In this document: one piece after another, positions 1-8,390 of the stretch
Position numbering within the stretch: the first letter of the stretch is position 1
Layout of the letters: each line of letters opens with the position of its first letter
Assembly: GCA_937899265.1 (NCBI GenBank)
Contig: CALBPV010000047.1
Coordinates: forward strand, 1-21,806
From: an uncultured Bacteroidales bacterium
GTDB lineage: Bacteria > Bacteroidota > Bacteroidia > Bacteroidales > UBA3663
Direction of reading: 5' to 3'
DNA length: 21,806 nucleotides
Notes under the pieces: model-generated
Databases searched by the model: none
What the model was told of the DNA's origin: nothing
The model's input: only the letters and a program-made list of their open reading frames with translations
Made by a program: the position numbers and the translations under genes

Positions 1-1039
1 TTCGTTCCTTGGTGGCATACCTCCATGATTTTATCAACAACGGAACCGCACAAAGGAGGAAACAAATAAACCCTAGATATCCGATTTGTGACATCATGCC
101 GAGATAGGAACTGCCCAGCTCAATGGCTCCGGTCTTGGCATTATAAAAAACATCTGCACTGGGGAGATTGATATCACATGCATAGGCTCCGATTCCAATA
201 ACCGGGCTTTCATCAATTTCCATATTTCTCAATTCCCAAATATAGCCTCGCGTAGCAGCCACTGCCGCTCCTGCATTGTCATTGGTTTTCTTCGACATGG
301 CTTCGGTATAAGGTGCCAAAGCCGGCCACGCCGCAATAGCGCCAGCCACGAGCACCATCACCGTTGTCATCATACCTCCGGCGTTCTTCTGCAAACGAAA
401 ATATACTACCAACATTGTCCCTATCAGGCCGCAGGCCGTTGCCGAACGGGAGGCAGAAAGCAGAATGGTGATGATACATGCCACCCAGAAACCGGCACAG
501 AGAACTCGTTCCTTCATATTCTCAGACCTGAAGAACATCTGGGCTGCCCACACCATGCTCACCATGATGAAGAAGGAGAGGAAATTGGGGTGTCCGGTCA
601 CACCCATATAGCCGTTTACAAAGCCCCAAATATACTTCCCCTGTCCGGTGAAATAACCAACAAAACTCCAAGCAACTATGATGACCAAAGCCCATAGGGA
701 ACCCATAAAAATCTGTCGCCGGGCACGATTCACACCCGGGCCGGAAATCATCGGAGAACAGGCAATTACGACCAAAATCAGCAAGGTGAATCTCTCCCAA
801 GGCTTGAAAAAAGCGGGGATGTTATTTCCTGCTATACTTATCGTTGTGGCTAAAAGGAAGAGTACGTATTGGAACTTAATCTCCATGCCCTCACCTGCTT
901 TAGAGAGGATAAAAAACACGCAGGCAAAATCATAGATATAAAGCATGGGACCCGGCATGGGGTAAATAATCTGAATGAACGAGGCCATCAGAATACATGC
1001 TACCAGGAAATATGTGCGATGAGCTTTGGTTCCGGTCAT
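1..1039 (-). CDS. O-antigen ligase/polymerase family membrane protein (Wzy_C type), partial
   Basis: The frame is open from an ATG at 1039 to the left edge (346 codons seen), so the C-terminus lies outside the window. The protein is strongly hydrophobic, with about eight candidate membrane segments in the part visible. Family-like features are VTGHPNFL (residues 147-154), LLSASRSA (193-200), which resembles the conserved S-x-SR motif of WaaL/Wzy proteins, and a large periplasmic loop from about 245 with RGYIWELRNMEIDESPVIGIG, followed by another membrane segment. Known members join lipid-linked glycan to lipid A core or polymerise repeat units in the inner membrane. Because this locus has an ABC (Wzm/Wzt) exporter, a ligase role fits better than a polymerase role; this is inference. 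It starts 3 nt after the acyltransferase stop, so it is probably co-transcribed and coupled. Family call is firm, precise role open. Confidence 0.82.
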   Translation of the reverse strand, partial: MTGTKAHRTYFLVACILMASFIQIIYPMPGPMLYIYDFACVFFILSKAGEGMEIKFQYVLFLLATTISIAGNNIPAFFKPWERFTLLILVVIACSPMISGPGVNRARRQIFMGSLWALVIIVAWSFVGYFTGQGKYIWGFVNGYMGVTGHPNFLSFFIMVSMVWAAQMFFRSENMKERVLCAGFWVACIITILLSASRSATACGLIGTMLVVYFRLQKNAGGMMTTVMVLVAGAIAAWPALAPYTEAMSKKTNDNAGAAVAATRGYIWELRNMEIDESPVIGIGAYACDINLPSADVFYNAKTGAIELGSSYLGMMSQIGYLGFICFLLCAVPLLIKSWRYATKER

Positions 1040-1042
1040 GAC

Positions 1043-1552
1043 TTACTTCAAATTCTTGATTAACTTCGCAGGACATCCGCCCACGAGGGTATAGGGCGCC
1101 ACATCTTTGGTAATCACGGCTCCGGCAGCGGCTATGGACATTTCGCCCACTGTCACTCCGGGAAGCACCGTACAGTTGGTTGATACGGAACATCCCCGGC
1201 CAATACGGACAATGCTGGTAGTTCCTTCACGCCCGAGAACACGTTCACCCCCGGGTTCTATGGGATGAAATCCGGTGATTACAATTGATCGGGAACCGAC
1301 AATAGCCTGAGGTTCGACAATCACTTTGCTCCCCTCATTGAGCATAAACAATACTTCGTGACCGATAAAGGCCCAATCGCCAATTTCCAATTCGCCGATG
1401 CCCTGCACTTTCACGCCCTGGAAAAACTCGACACCCTGACCGACTTTTGCTCCGGCCCAACGATAGAGTCTGGTTTTCAGACCCTGGGCTCCACTGTTCG
1501 GCAAGATGGCCATCAGCAGGTTTACCAAGTATATCTTTTTACTGTTAATCAT
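1043..1552 (-). CDS. Left-handed beta-helix (hexapeptide repeat) O-acyltransferase, WcaF/Maa-like
   Basis: 169 aa. From about residue 36 the chain shows imperfect hexapeptide repeats (V-G-x-G-V, I-G-E-L-E-I-G-D, A-I-V-G-S-R, V-R-I-G-R-G, V-L-P-G-V-T-V-G), ending in the usual GAVITKDVAPYTLVGGCPAKLIK cap (about residues 144-166). His96 in TGFHPIEPG is a good candidate for the catalytic histidine of the acetyl-CoA-dependent family. The length suits the small WcaF/maltose-acetyltransferase-like group, which O-acetylates sugars of extracellular polysaccharides in the cytoplasm. It lies 29 nt after the GT2 gene and 3 nt before the ligase gene. The sugar acceptor cannot be read from the sequence. 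Acetylation could supply a modification read by the Wzt C-terminal domain, but that link is speculative. Confidence 0.88.
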   Translation of the reverse strand: MINSKKIYLVNLLMAILPNSGAQGLKTRLYRWAGAKVGQGVEFFQGVKVQGIGELEIGDWAFIGHEVLFMLNEGSKVIVEPQAIVGSRSIVITGFHPIEPGGERVLGREGTTSIVRIGRGCSVSTNCTVLPGVTVGEMSIAAAGAVITKDVAPYTLVGGCPAKLIKNLK

Positions 1553-1581
1553 CGTTCATTGAACTCAGAAAATCCTTATAC

Positions 1582-2490
1582 CTAACACAAATGATACTTA
1601 TGGAACTTTTTGTACGCCCAGAGACCCAAGAATTCCGGGATATAGTAGTGAAAGTCCGGCTTGGAGCATTTAGGCTTGGGGGCAAGGGTACGAATCAGTG
1701 AATAGAGTTCATGCAGTTGTTCGGGAGTCCCTTTCTTCATAGTCATCGAGAAGAAAAGAGCCTTCTGCTGCTCGAGATAATGAGTGTATTTGTAAGCATC
1801 TTGAGCGCCCATGCTGTAGATAATCCGGCTGTATTCACTCAGAATCTGACAATAGGCAGAGAAATGCTTCTGATAATCTTTGCCCGTCTGCAAAGAATTT
1901 TCGCGAATCAGATATCGATAGGTAACTTCATTAACAACAGCGGTAACCGGATGGTGCACCGACACCTCGAAGTTCCAAGGATTATCCTCATGTATCAGAC
2001 CTTCAACGAATGAGATATGATGTCTCGTAAGGAAATCCTTGCGGATGAGTTTGTTCCACGCCATGATGTATGAACCGTGGAAACTCTGAATGCCGTCCGG
2101 ATGCTCTTCGGAGAATGTCTCGTATGCTCCGTATGTCAGGTCAGCCCGGGTCTCCTCTGCCTTTTGGAACAGTTTCTCCAAACAGACGGGCATCAGTTGG
2201 TCGTCACTGTCCACATAAAGCGTGTATTTTCCTTGTGACACTTTATCTCCCGTATTTCTGGCAGCACTGAGGCCACGGTTGTACGCATGATGAAGAATCT
2301 GAAAAACAGCATTCCGAGGGAGTTCCTGCTTGAGTATGCTTTCTGCCAATGCGATGCTGTTGTCCGTCCCACAATCATCCACGACAATCACCTCATAGTT
2401 TCCCCGAAAGGTCTGCCTGCATATACTGTGCATGCAGACCTCAATATATGAAGCGACGTTATAGACTGGAATGATTATGCTGATATCCAT
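1582..2490 (-). CDS. GT2-family (GT-A fold) glycosyltransferase
   Basis: 302 aa. The N-terminus opens with the classic family 2 pattern: SIIIPVYN (residues 3-10), the nucleotide-binding VIVVDDCGTDNS (34-45), NRGLSAARNTG (71-81) and the metal-binding YVDSDD (92-97, DxD equivalent). It should transfer an activated sugar to the growing surface glycan at the cytoplasmic face of the membrane; donor and acceptor are unknown. The C-terminal third is rich in Tyr and Lys and has no clear membrane segment. The ATG shares a base with the stop of the upstream AlbA_2-type gene (TAATG), so its translation is probably coupled to that gene. This is an odd partner for a sugar transferase. The start is well placed because the fold begins at residue 2. 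Confidence 0.92.
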   Translation of the reverse strand: MDISIIIPVYNVASYIEVCMHSICRQTFRGNYEVIVVDDCGTDNSIALAESILKQELPRNAVFQILHHAYNRGLSAARNTGDKVSQGKYTLYVDSDDQLMPVCLEKLFQKAEETRADLTYGAYETFSEEHPDGIQSFHGSYIMAWNKLIRKDFLTRHHISFVEGLIHEDNPWNFEVSVHHPVTAVVNEVTYRYLIRENSLQTGKDYQKHFSAYCQILSEYSRIIYSMGAQDAYKYTHYLEQQKALFFSMTMKKGTPEQLHELYSLIRTLAPKPKCSKPDFHYYIPEFLGLWAYKKFHKYHLC

Positions 2491-4124
2491 TATTCTGTTT
2501 GATTAATTACCCAATACCCTACCTTTCGACCTCCTTGACGAGTTATTATACCTCGCTCGCGAAGCTTAGCCAGGATTCGGTCACATTTACTGCCACTAAA
2601 TTTTAATAAAGAAGCCAGTTGCGGAATTGTTACCGATGGATTTTTCCTAATTTCTTTAATAATGAGATTCACGTCATCTTTCACGTCATCTTTCACGTCA
2701 TCTTTCACGTCATCTTTCACGTCACCTTTCACGTCACCTTTCACGTCACCTTTTCCTTCACCTTTTCCTTCACCTTTTCCTTCATCTTTACCTTCATCTT
2801 TCACGTAGCCTCTCATGTCATCTATTCCCTCATCTTTCACATACCCTTTCACGTCACCTTTCACGTCACCTTTTCCTTCACCTTTTCCTTCACCATCTTT
2901 CACGTCACCTTTCACGTCACCTTTTCCTTCATCATCTTTCACGTCAGCTTTCACGTCATCTCCCTTGAAAACAAACTGAACTTGAAAGGACATACCGACA
3001 TTTTTCCAAACCAAATCAACATTCGGATATTGACGTAATTCGGCAGCAATAAGTTTGAGGCCATTCCCCCATTGGTCAATCATCCCAAGATGTTTGAAAA
3101 CGGGAGCCAAAACCTTATTGGGGGCATCAGACTGCCGGCTCTCCATCATTGAATAATCAATGGAGGGAGGCAGTAATCCCGGACTTGTCACCTCAATCAT
3201 ATCATCATAGATTGCCACCTTAATATCCCTGCCGGAAAGGGCATAATTTCGATGTACCACGGCATTTCTTATCACCTCTCTAATAGCATTAATTGGATAC
3301 TCCCAACGACGCTTAGTATAGATACTTCCTTCTTCGTACCAAGCAGACTGATTGATGTGGCGCAACACAAAATCGTATGCTGCTTCCGATTGTTCTGCCA
3401 CTTCCATATCTATCGTTTTCTGGTCTATAAAGACCTCCGCGGAGGTTCCTTTGAAACGGGCACACTCAATCTTAGCATTCGGGAAAAACTCCGAACGCAT
3501 AGAATCATCAGACAGCAACACCAATGCATTTGTCGGATATAAACTGCCCTGCGATTCCTTTACTAAATTCAGTTTACGCAAAGTCGGTACATCGAGATTC
3601 TCTTGTGTTTTATCTTTGAAAAGACGTTTGAAACTATCGATATTCAATTCGGACACAGTCTTTTCCAATACGATTTCGCTATCAAAGGAAATATTTCTAC
3701 GACGACGCTCTAAATCAAGAATGATTTCTTCATCGGCCAACCGATTAGAAGAACCGACACGAATATATGTGCCATTGCGCTTCCCTTCGGCCTTCAAATG
3801 GTAGGGAGGCTGATTGCCCCTATAAATCAAAACCCTAAGTAAATGCTTATCTTCTACCGTAACAAAAGAAACCTCCGGCAAAATGGCCGGATAGCAACGA
3901 TCGTAAATGGCATTGCCAATCTGCTCTTCCATGCGGAACAGGTCATCCTCCTCTATGCCGACAATTTTCCTTGGGTTATCAGAAACACCGATATATATTT
4001 CTCCTCCGGCATCATTGGCAAAAGCAACAGCAGTCTTGGCGATATCTGAGTTCGAGGGTAATGTAGCCTTGAATTCTATACGCCTACCTTCTGTCCGATT
4101 CAACAATTCATTGAAATATTTCAT
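2490..4124 (-). CDS. AlbA_2 (Schlafen-type) / GHKL-like ATPase / winged-helix protein with a repeat linker
   Basis: 544 aa, COG2865-like and often annotated as RecG-like or 'putative DNA-binding protein'. An AlbA_2 domain covers about residues 10-128 (EFKATLP at 17-23; FANDAGGEIYIGVSDN at 35-50). A GHKL-type ATP-binding region follows at about 275-385, with REVIRNAVVHRNY carrying Glu283 and Asn287 of the N-box, and a glycine motif WGNG (352-355). Residues 388-485 are a low-complexity linker of 24 near-identical tetrapeptides (DDVK, GDVK, GEGK). A C-terminal winged helix (488-544; TIPQLASLLKF, RGIITRQGGRKVGYW) ends the chain. Relatives are taken to be transcription regulators or defence-type proteins; no target is known here. 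The gene starts 19 nt after a glycan gene and overlaps the GT2 start by one base, so it sits inside the operon. Its DNA is visibly more AT-rich than its neighbours, suggesting acquisition. Confidence 0.88.
   Translation of the reverse strand: MKYFNELLNRTEGRRIEFKATLPSNSDIAKTAVAFANDAGGEIYIGVSDNPRKIVGIEEDDLFRMEEQIGNAIYDRCYPAILPEVSFVTVEDKHLLRVLIYRGNQPPYHLKAEGKRNGTYIRVGSSNRLADEEIILDLERRRRNISFDSEIVLEKTVSELNIDSFKRLFKDKTQENLDVPTLRKLNLVKESQGSLYPTNALVLLSDDSMRSEFFPNAKIECARFKGTSAEVFIDQKTIDMEVAEQSEAAYDFVLRHINQSAWYEEGSIYTKRRWEYPINAIREVIRNAVVHRNYALSGRDIKVAIYDDMIEVTSPGLLPPSIDYSMMESRQSDAPNKVLAPVFKHLGMIDQWGNGLKLIAAELRQYPNVDLVWKNVGMSFQVQFVFKGDDVKADVKDDEGKGDVKGDVKDGEGKGEGKGDVKGDVKGYVKDEGIDDMRGYVKDEGKDEGKGEGKGEGKGDVKGDVKGDVKDDVKDDVKDDVKDDVNLIIKEIRKNPSVTIPQLASLLKFSGSKCDRILAKLRERGIITRQGGRKVGYWVINQTE
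2670..2963 (-). repeat. Tandem 12-bp repeat array inside the AlbA_2/ATPase gene
   Basis: About 294 bp made of 24 adjoining units, 22 of 12 bp and two of 15 bp. On the plus strand the units read cacgtcatcttt, cacgtcaccttt or ccttcacctttt, encoding DDVK, GDVK and GEGK on the minus strand. The four units nearest 2670 are almost identical, which suggests recent slippage expansion; units in the middle (about 2800-2850) are degenerate (GYVK, DEGI, DDMR). Gain or loss of units keeps the frame, so copy number would alter linker length, not expression. There are no spacers, so this is not CRISPR. Confidence 0.95.
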
Positions 4125-4143
4125 ACCTCGCGCATAGTTTCTC

Positions 4144-5334
4144 CTATGATTTCATTTTCTCCAGCATCCAACGGATGACTGCTTCGGAGGCGTGTCCTGT
4201 CTCGTTGAGGCCGATGATATCACGATTGAAGGCCTCCAAATCTGACAAATACTTTTTTTCATCAAAGGACAGGATATTTTGAACCAACTCTGCATCATTC
4301 TCTGCATAAGGGAAGGGAAGATCAACGGGGGAAATATATGTCCCGCGATCATAATCAGCCAAATCACGTATCAGCTGGAAAATGGGCCGTTTTGTCAATG
4401 AAAAATCCATCTCTGCAGAAGAATAGTCTGTAATCAACACATCACTGACAACTAACAATTCCTGCAAATCAGGATAAGTTCCCACATCGTGTGTTTGGGG
4501 ATGGGAGAAATCATAAATATCCCGATAATAACTCCTCATATTCGGATGTGAACTGATAAGGACATGCCATTGTCCGCCGAAACGAGTTTCAAGGGCTTGA
4601 ATAACATTATCGACGTTAAATCCATATACATCTCGACGACCATTGCCACGAAATGTAGGTGTATAAATTAATAATCGTATGTTTGAGTTTTCATCATCAA
4701 GACCGACGGTCTCAAAAACTTGTTGCCGAAGATCGTCTTTGATATAATTCGGGGCAAAGAAAATATCGTTACGAGGAAGTCCAACCTCAAGCACCTCTCC
4801 TGTGTAGCGATACGCAGTCCGATAAATATTCGTCCAATAACGAGAGTCAGAAGGCATCATATCTGTTCGTCGTGTATCCTCTAGCGCACTTTTGACATAA
4901 TCGGCAGATAATTCAGCATCAAACTCCACTCGTTTTATTCCATGGCCTCCATGCATCGTTTGGATGTATGCCTGACTATTTTTCTTATAAGGGAAATATA
5001 TTCCTGCAAAACGGATGTTGCTAACGATGAATTGGGAAGTGGCGAGCAAATAATAGTATTCCAAGGAACCAATCTCTACTTTGTGAATTTGAGCTGGTAC
5101 GTCAGGAAATTTATCAGGATTGACAAAGGCATAGTTGGGTTCAAAAGACTCCAAAGCTTTAGTATCTCGGGCGATAGCCTCGGCGATGGCCCGAGGATTG
5201 CAATTGTATTGTGCGCCGTTCCATGAAACGAACATGACACGACCTTGTTTCACTGGATAAAACCAACGGAGCAACCAAAGGACGAGTCCCCGAGTGCAGC
5301 TGTTCCAAAGCAAATGCAATCCAAATCTCTTCAT
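4144..5334 (-). CDS. CDP-glycerol glycerophosphotransferase family protein (TagB/TagF-like)
   Basis: 396 aa. It carries the motifs of the Glyphos_transf family: TMHGGHGIK (residues 126-134, equivalent to the family's Q-x-WHG histidine), GLPRND (185-190), YTPTFRG (224-230), a His-Pro at 263-264 and DVLITDYSS (298-306), then the MDFSLTKRP segment. In Gram-positive bacteria these enzymes move glycerol-phosphate or ribitol-phosphate from a CDP donor in teichoic acid synthesis. In Gram-negative glycan loci relatives add polyol-phosphate or act on sugars. Here it probably builds or decorates the surface glycan at the inner face of the membrane; the N-terminal 25 residues are hydrophobic and basic and may give membrane contact. 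It starts 4 nt after the GT8 stop. No CDP-glycerol synthesis gene (TagD-like) lies within the window, so the donor is uncertain. Confidence 0.88.
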   Translation of the reverse strand: MKRFGLHLLWNSCTRGLVLWLLRWFYPVKQGRVMFVSWNGAQYNCNPRAIAEAIARDTKALESFEPNYAFVNPDKFPDVPAQIHKVEIGSLEYYYLLATSQFIVSNIRFAGIYFPYKKNSQAYIQTMHGGHGIKRVEFDAELSADYVKSALEDTRRTDMMPSDSRYWTNIYRTAYRYTGEVLEVGLPRNDIFFAPNYIKDDLRQQVFETVGLDDENSNIRLLIYTPTFRGNGRRDVYGFNVDNVIQALETRFGGQWHVLISSHPNMRSYYRDIYDFSHPQTHDVGTYPDLQELLVVSDVLITDYSSAEMDFSLTKRPIFQLIRDLADYDRGTYISPVDLPFPYAENDAELVQNILSFDEKKYLSDLEAFNRDIIGLNETGHASEAVIRWMLEKMKS

Positions 5335-5338
5335 CTGA

Positions 5339-6439
5339 TTATTTCCGGGTCTTCCATGCGTAGGTCTTGCGCAAAATCCATGTCATCCACTTCATCGGCA
5401 AAGTAGCAATATGTACAAAAAAATGCTTGTTCTTCAGACGGACTGCCGCATTGATAAGATTGACGAAAACTGGCAGGTATTCCTTGACCAGAGCTTGGTC
5501 GGACCACCATGCTTCAACGAGCGGTTGATATACCCGGCTGCGTTGCAGAAGCGTTGAGACTGGTCGCTTGGGAAGACCATGCCAAGGCGACATGTCACAA
5601 TATTTTTCCCACACTTCACGATGAGGACAGAACTCGTTGCTCCATGGCTTATTGGGTGTTAAGTAATGAATTAATACTGGTTTCTCAAGTGTGGCATGAA
5701 TCTCCTTTGTTATCACATTATCCACATGCCAAGTATCTGGTCCACCAAAATAAAATAATATCTGAAAATTGTAGGTGACAGGTAATGGCAAAATACGTCC
5801 TTGCAGTACCACATTGATAACATCCTGATCAAGCAGAGGATATTGGTATGCAACAGCACAATCCACCATCTTTTGAGTAATTGCCTCACGACGCCATACA
5901 TCAAGATTCATAAGCAAGATGCCACTGTTGTAATAGCTTATGCCCTGTGGAATTTTAAGCCGATACTCACACAGTTGGCTGTTGGCATCAATAACAGCAC
6001 CCAAGGGGCAGTCATTCGGCATTACTGTTTGCCATAATGGCAGCAATGAACCATCTACGGCAATGTCGCAGTCCATATAAAGAACCCGGCTTATATCTGT
6101 ACTCAAAATTTCAGGCAAAAAAACACGTGCAAACGCTGTAGTGCTGATATATCCCACTCCCGTACACTTGAATGCTGCCAATTGCTCCTGACTGATGCTG
6201 TAGAACACAACTTGCTGGCCATAGCGTTCGCCAATCTCCCGCAGAGGCTGCAGCTTTTTATCCCGTGCCTCATTATCCTCCCCCTCATCTGTTATAACCA
6301 GATGGAAGACAATTTCTGAATTCTGATTGTTTTCACATATAGATATCATCGCCACACCCATCGGCATTGCATAGTTCGAATCAGAGCACATTGCGATGTG
6401 CATGACATCTTTTTTAAAAGGATTGGCTGTATTACTCAT
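5339..6439 (-). CDS. GT8-family glycosyltransferase (LgtC/WaaJ-like)
   Basis: 366 aa. The family 8 signature is clear: HIAMCSDSNYAMPMGVAMISI near the N-terminus (residues 14-34), the metal-binding DxD in VLYMDCDIAVDG (119-130, Asp123 and Asp125), YYNSGILLMNLDVWR (169-183), and a C-terminal IHYLTPNKPW, equivalent to the His-containing metal ligand of LgtC. Family members are retaining galactosyl- or glucosyltransferases that extend LPS core or LOS, which suits this locus. The C-terminal 70 residues are basic and amphipathic, as is usual for membrane association in this family. It lies 29 nt after the Wzt gene and 4 nt before the CDP-glycerol transferase gene. The sugar donor cannot be told from the sequence. 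Confidence 0.92.
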   Translation of the reverse strand: MSNTANPFKKDVMHIAMCSDSNYAMPMGVAMISICENNQNSEIVFHLVITDEGEDNEARDKKLQPLREIGERYGQQVVFYSISQEQLAAFKCTGVGYISTTAFARVFLPEILSTDISRVLYMDCDIAVDGSLLPLWQTVMPNDCPLGAVIDANSQLCEYRLKIPQGISYYNSGILLMNLDVWRREAITQKMVDCAVAYQYPLLDQDVINVVLQGRILPLPVTYNFQILFYFGGPDTWHVDNVITKEIHATLEKPVLIHYLTPNKPWSNEFCPHREVWEKYCDMSPWHGLPKRPVSTLLQRSRVYQPLVEAWWSDQALVKEYLPVFVNLINAAVRLKNKHFFVHIATLPMKWMTWILRKTYAWKTRK

Positions 6440-6468
6440 ATTCCAAAGATATTATGTTTTCTTAATCG

Positions 6469-7770
6469 TCAGGCTTTGTTCACCTTCACAACGGCATCGC
6501 GCATAATCACGTTGCCCAGATTCCGTGGCCAGGCCGTGAAGGACTGTTTGTGAGCGGCATCAACATACTTGACCTCAAAAGACAGGGCATCAAAAATCAA
6601 ATCATAGTCACGCGCAAAAGCCTGATAGTCGAAACGGGAGATGTTCATGTCCACCTTATACGTTCCCTTGGTCAGATGATGAGAAGGGAGCGTCACCCTG
6701 ACTATAAAATCATCTGTGCTCTCAGGCAGGTTAACCTGCTCGGTATAGCAGGCATCGACCGTTACGTTTGCAGAATTGCTGATGAAAATACCGAACTGCG
6801 CCACTTTGACAGAAGGTTTGTTGCGATGCACCTTCATTTCCAACTGCAGCGGCTCATCGGTGGACATCGCTTCCGGATTATTGAGCATCCTCACCTCCTT
6901 ATACTCCAGTTCGAGGTCTCGAGGTACTTTGCGAAGTTTCGACGAAACTATGGTATGTCCCACCATCTTTTCGATACTCGTCTCCATATAGAAATCCACA
7001 CATTCGTCGGCAGTGCCCGTCATTTCCACCATACCATTCTTCAAGACAACACCGTGCTTGCAGAGGGCACGCACTGAATTCATGTTGTGGGAAACAAAGA
7101 GTACGGTGCGCCCGCTGTTGGTGGCCACGTCGTTCATCTTGCCGATGGCTTTTTTCTGGAATTCGGCATCGCCCACTGCCAAAACTTCATCGACCACCAG
7201 AATTTCTGGCTCCAGAAAAGCTGCCACTGCAAAACCCAGTCGAACCGCCATGCCCGAAGAATATCTTTTGACCGGAGTGTCGATATACATCTCGCAACCT
7301 GAGAAGTCTATGATTTCATCCAACTTGCTGTCGATTTCCTTTTTGGTCATACCCATGATGGACCCGTTCATGTAAATATTTTCGCGGCCTGTCAGTTCGG
7401 GATGGAATCCGGTGCCGACTTCCAATAGGGAGGCAATGCGCCCCTTGGCTTTGATGGTACCTGTAGTGGGAGCTGTGATACGAGACAGCAACTTCAGAAG
7501 CGTCGATTTCCCTGCTCCGTTTTTGCCGATGATGCCTATAACATCGCCCTGTTCCACATCAAAAGTTATATCGCGCAAGGCATAAACAAAACTGTTCTCT
7601 GCCTTGTGCGTGCGGTCGTTGGTCTGTCCTATCTTCAGAAAGGGGTCTTCTTTGCCGAGCACAGAAGTTACCCACCAACGTTTGATGTCATTGCTCAAGG
7701 TTCCCGTACCTACTACGCCGAGCTGATACATCTTGCCGACATGGTCGAAGCTTATTGCTATATTACTCAT
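6469..7770 (-). CDS. wzt: ABC transporter ATP-binding subunit for O-antigen/polysaccharide export, Wzt-type
   Basis: 433 aa from this start. The nucleotide-binding domain (about 1-255) has Walker A GKNGAGKST (82-90), the signature YSSGM typical of Wzt/TagH proteins (170-174), Walker B ILVVDE (190-195) and the switch histidine His228. Residues about 270-433 form a beta-rich C-terminal domain like Wzt_C, which in known systems binds the finished glycan before export. It pairs with the Wzm permease at 8961-9818, from which it is parted by two purine genes. I chose ATG 7770 because family proteins begin MSNIAI-like. An in-frame ATG at 7821 would add 17 residues and overlap the xpt stop as ATGA, a typical coupled start, so 6469-7821 is a real alternative. 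Confidence 0.9.
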   Translation of the reverse strand: MSNIAISFDHVGKMYQLGVVGTGTLSNDIKRWWVTSVLGKEDPFLKIGQTNDRTHKAENSFVYALRDITFDVEQGDVIGIIGKNGAGKSTLLKLLSRITAPTTGTIKAKGRIASLLEVGTGFHPELTGRENIYMNGSIMGMTKKEIDSKLDEIIDFSGCEMYIDTPVKRYSSGMAVRLGFAVAAFLEPEILVVDEVLAVGDAEFQKKAIGKMNDVATNSGRTVLFVSHNMNSVRALCKHGVVLKNGMVEMTGTADECVDFYMETSIEKMVGHTIVSSKLRKVPRDLELEYKEVRMLNNPEAMSTDEPLQLEMKVHRNKPSVKVAQFGIFISNSANVTVDACYTEQVNLPESTDDFIVRVTLPSHHLTKGTYKVDMNISRFDYQAFARDYDLIFDALSFEVKYVDAAHKQSFTAWPRNLGNVIMRDAVVKVNKA

Positions 7771-7817
7771 CTTACAAAAAAAATTATCTTGCCGAAGAAA
7801 CATGGATTTCTCCGGGG

Positions 7818-8390
7818 TCAATCCTTCAGTTTAATTTTGTTTCCTTCCAACGACTCGACGATGGCCAGTGATTCGATGTGTCGGATGCCGGCATCAATCA
7901 GCAGCTTCCGTCCCTGCTGAAATTCCTTCTCGATGATAAATCCCATGCCAACAATTTCAGCGCCTGCCTGCCGACATAAATCGACAATGCCCAATCCGGC
8001 GTTACCATACGCCAGAAAATCGTCGATGAAGAGAACCTTGTCCTCAGAGGTCAGATAGTCCCGACTGACCACGAGGGTGTATTCACGTTGCTTGGTAAAA
8101 GAACGGATCTGTGTAACCAAAAATTCTCCCATCGTAGAGGGCTTCTTTTTCTTGGCAAAGACAACAGGCAACTCCAAAAGATAACCCAGCATAATGGCCG
8201 GAGCTATCCCTGATGCCTCAATCGTAACAATCTTGTTGGCTCCGCTGTCGGCAAAACGACGGATGAACTCAACAGCCACCTGTTTCATCAGATAAGGGTC
8301 CATCTGGTGGTTGATAAACCTGTCCACCTTGAGGATCCCCCCATCCAAGCAACGGCCATCCTGCATGATGCGGTCGTATAACGCTTTCAT
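7818..8390 (-). CDS. xpt: Xanthine phosphoribosyltransferase
   Basis: 190 aa, close to the usual length (about 190-195) and alignable end to end with Bacillus-type Xpt. It has IEASGIAPA (residues 58-66), the flexible-loop region KKKKPSTMGEF, and the PRPP-binding motif VLFIDDFLAYGNA (119-131). The enzyme converts xanthine plus PRPP to XMP in the cytosol. The gene before it encodes a guanine deaminase, so the pair gives guanine to xanthine to XMP. It sits between the Wzm and Wzt genes, 59 nt after guaD, with its stop region next to the Wzt start. I looked for a purine riboswitch in the short upstream gap and saw none. The gap contains an 8-nt C run and a small CCCC/GGGG hairpin. Confidence 0.94.
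   Translation of the reverse strand: MKALYDRIMQDGRCLDGGILKVDRFINHQMDPYLMKQVAVEFIRRFADSGANKIVTIEASGIAPAIMLGYLLELPVVFAKKKKPSTMGEFLVTQIRSFTKQREYTLVVSRDYLTSEDKVLFIDDFLAYGNAGLGIVDLCRQAGAEIVGMGFIIEKEFQQGRKLLIDAGIRHIESLAIVESLEGNKIKLKD

Noticed and set aside
2670..2963. CRISPR-like appearance of the repeat block
   Set aside because: Units are 12 bp, contiguous and without spacers, and they encode an in-frame linker.
2619..3038. Plus-strand ORF of repeated F-H-V-I/T-F units
   Set aside because: It is the antisense reading of the 12-bp array inside the AlbA_2-type gene; no start context, no family resemblance.
6444..6451. TATCTTTG -7 box just before the GT8 gene
   Set aside because: There is no TTTG at the 20-nt spacing and it lies only 5 nt from the ATG; a chance match inside the operon.
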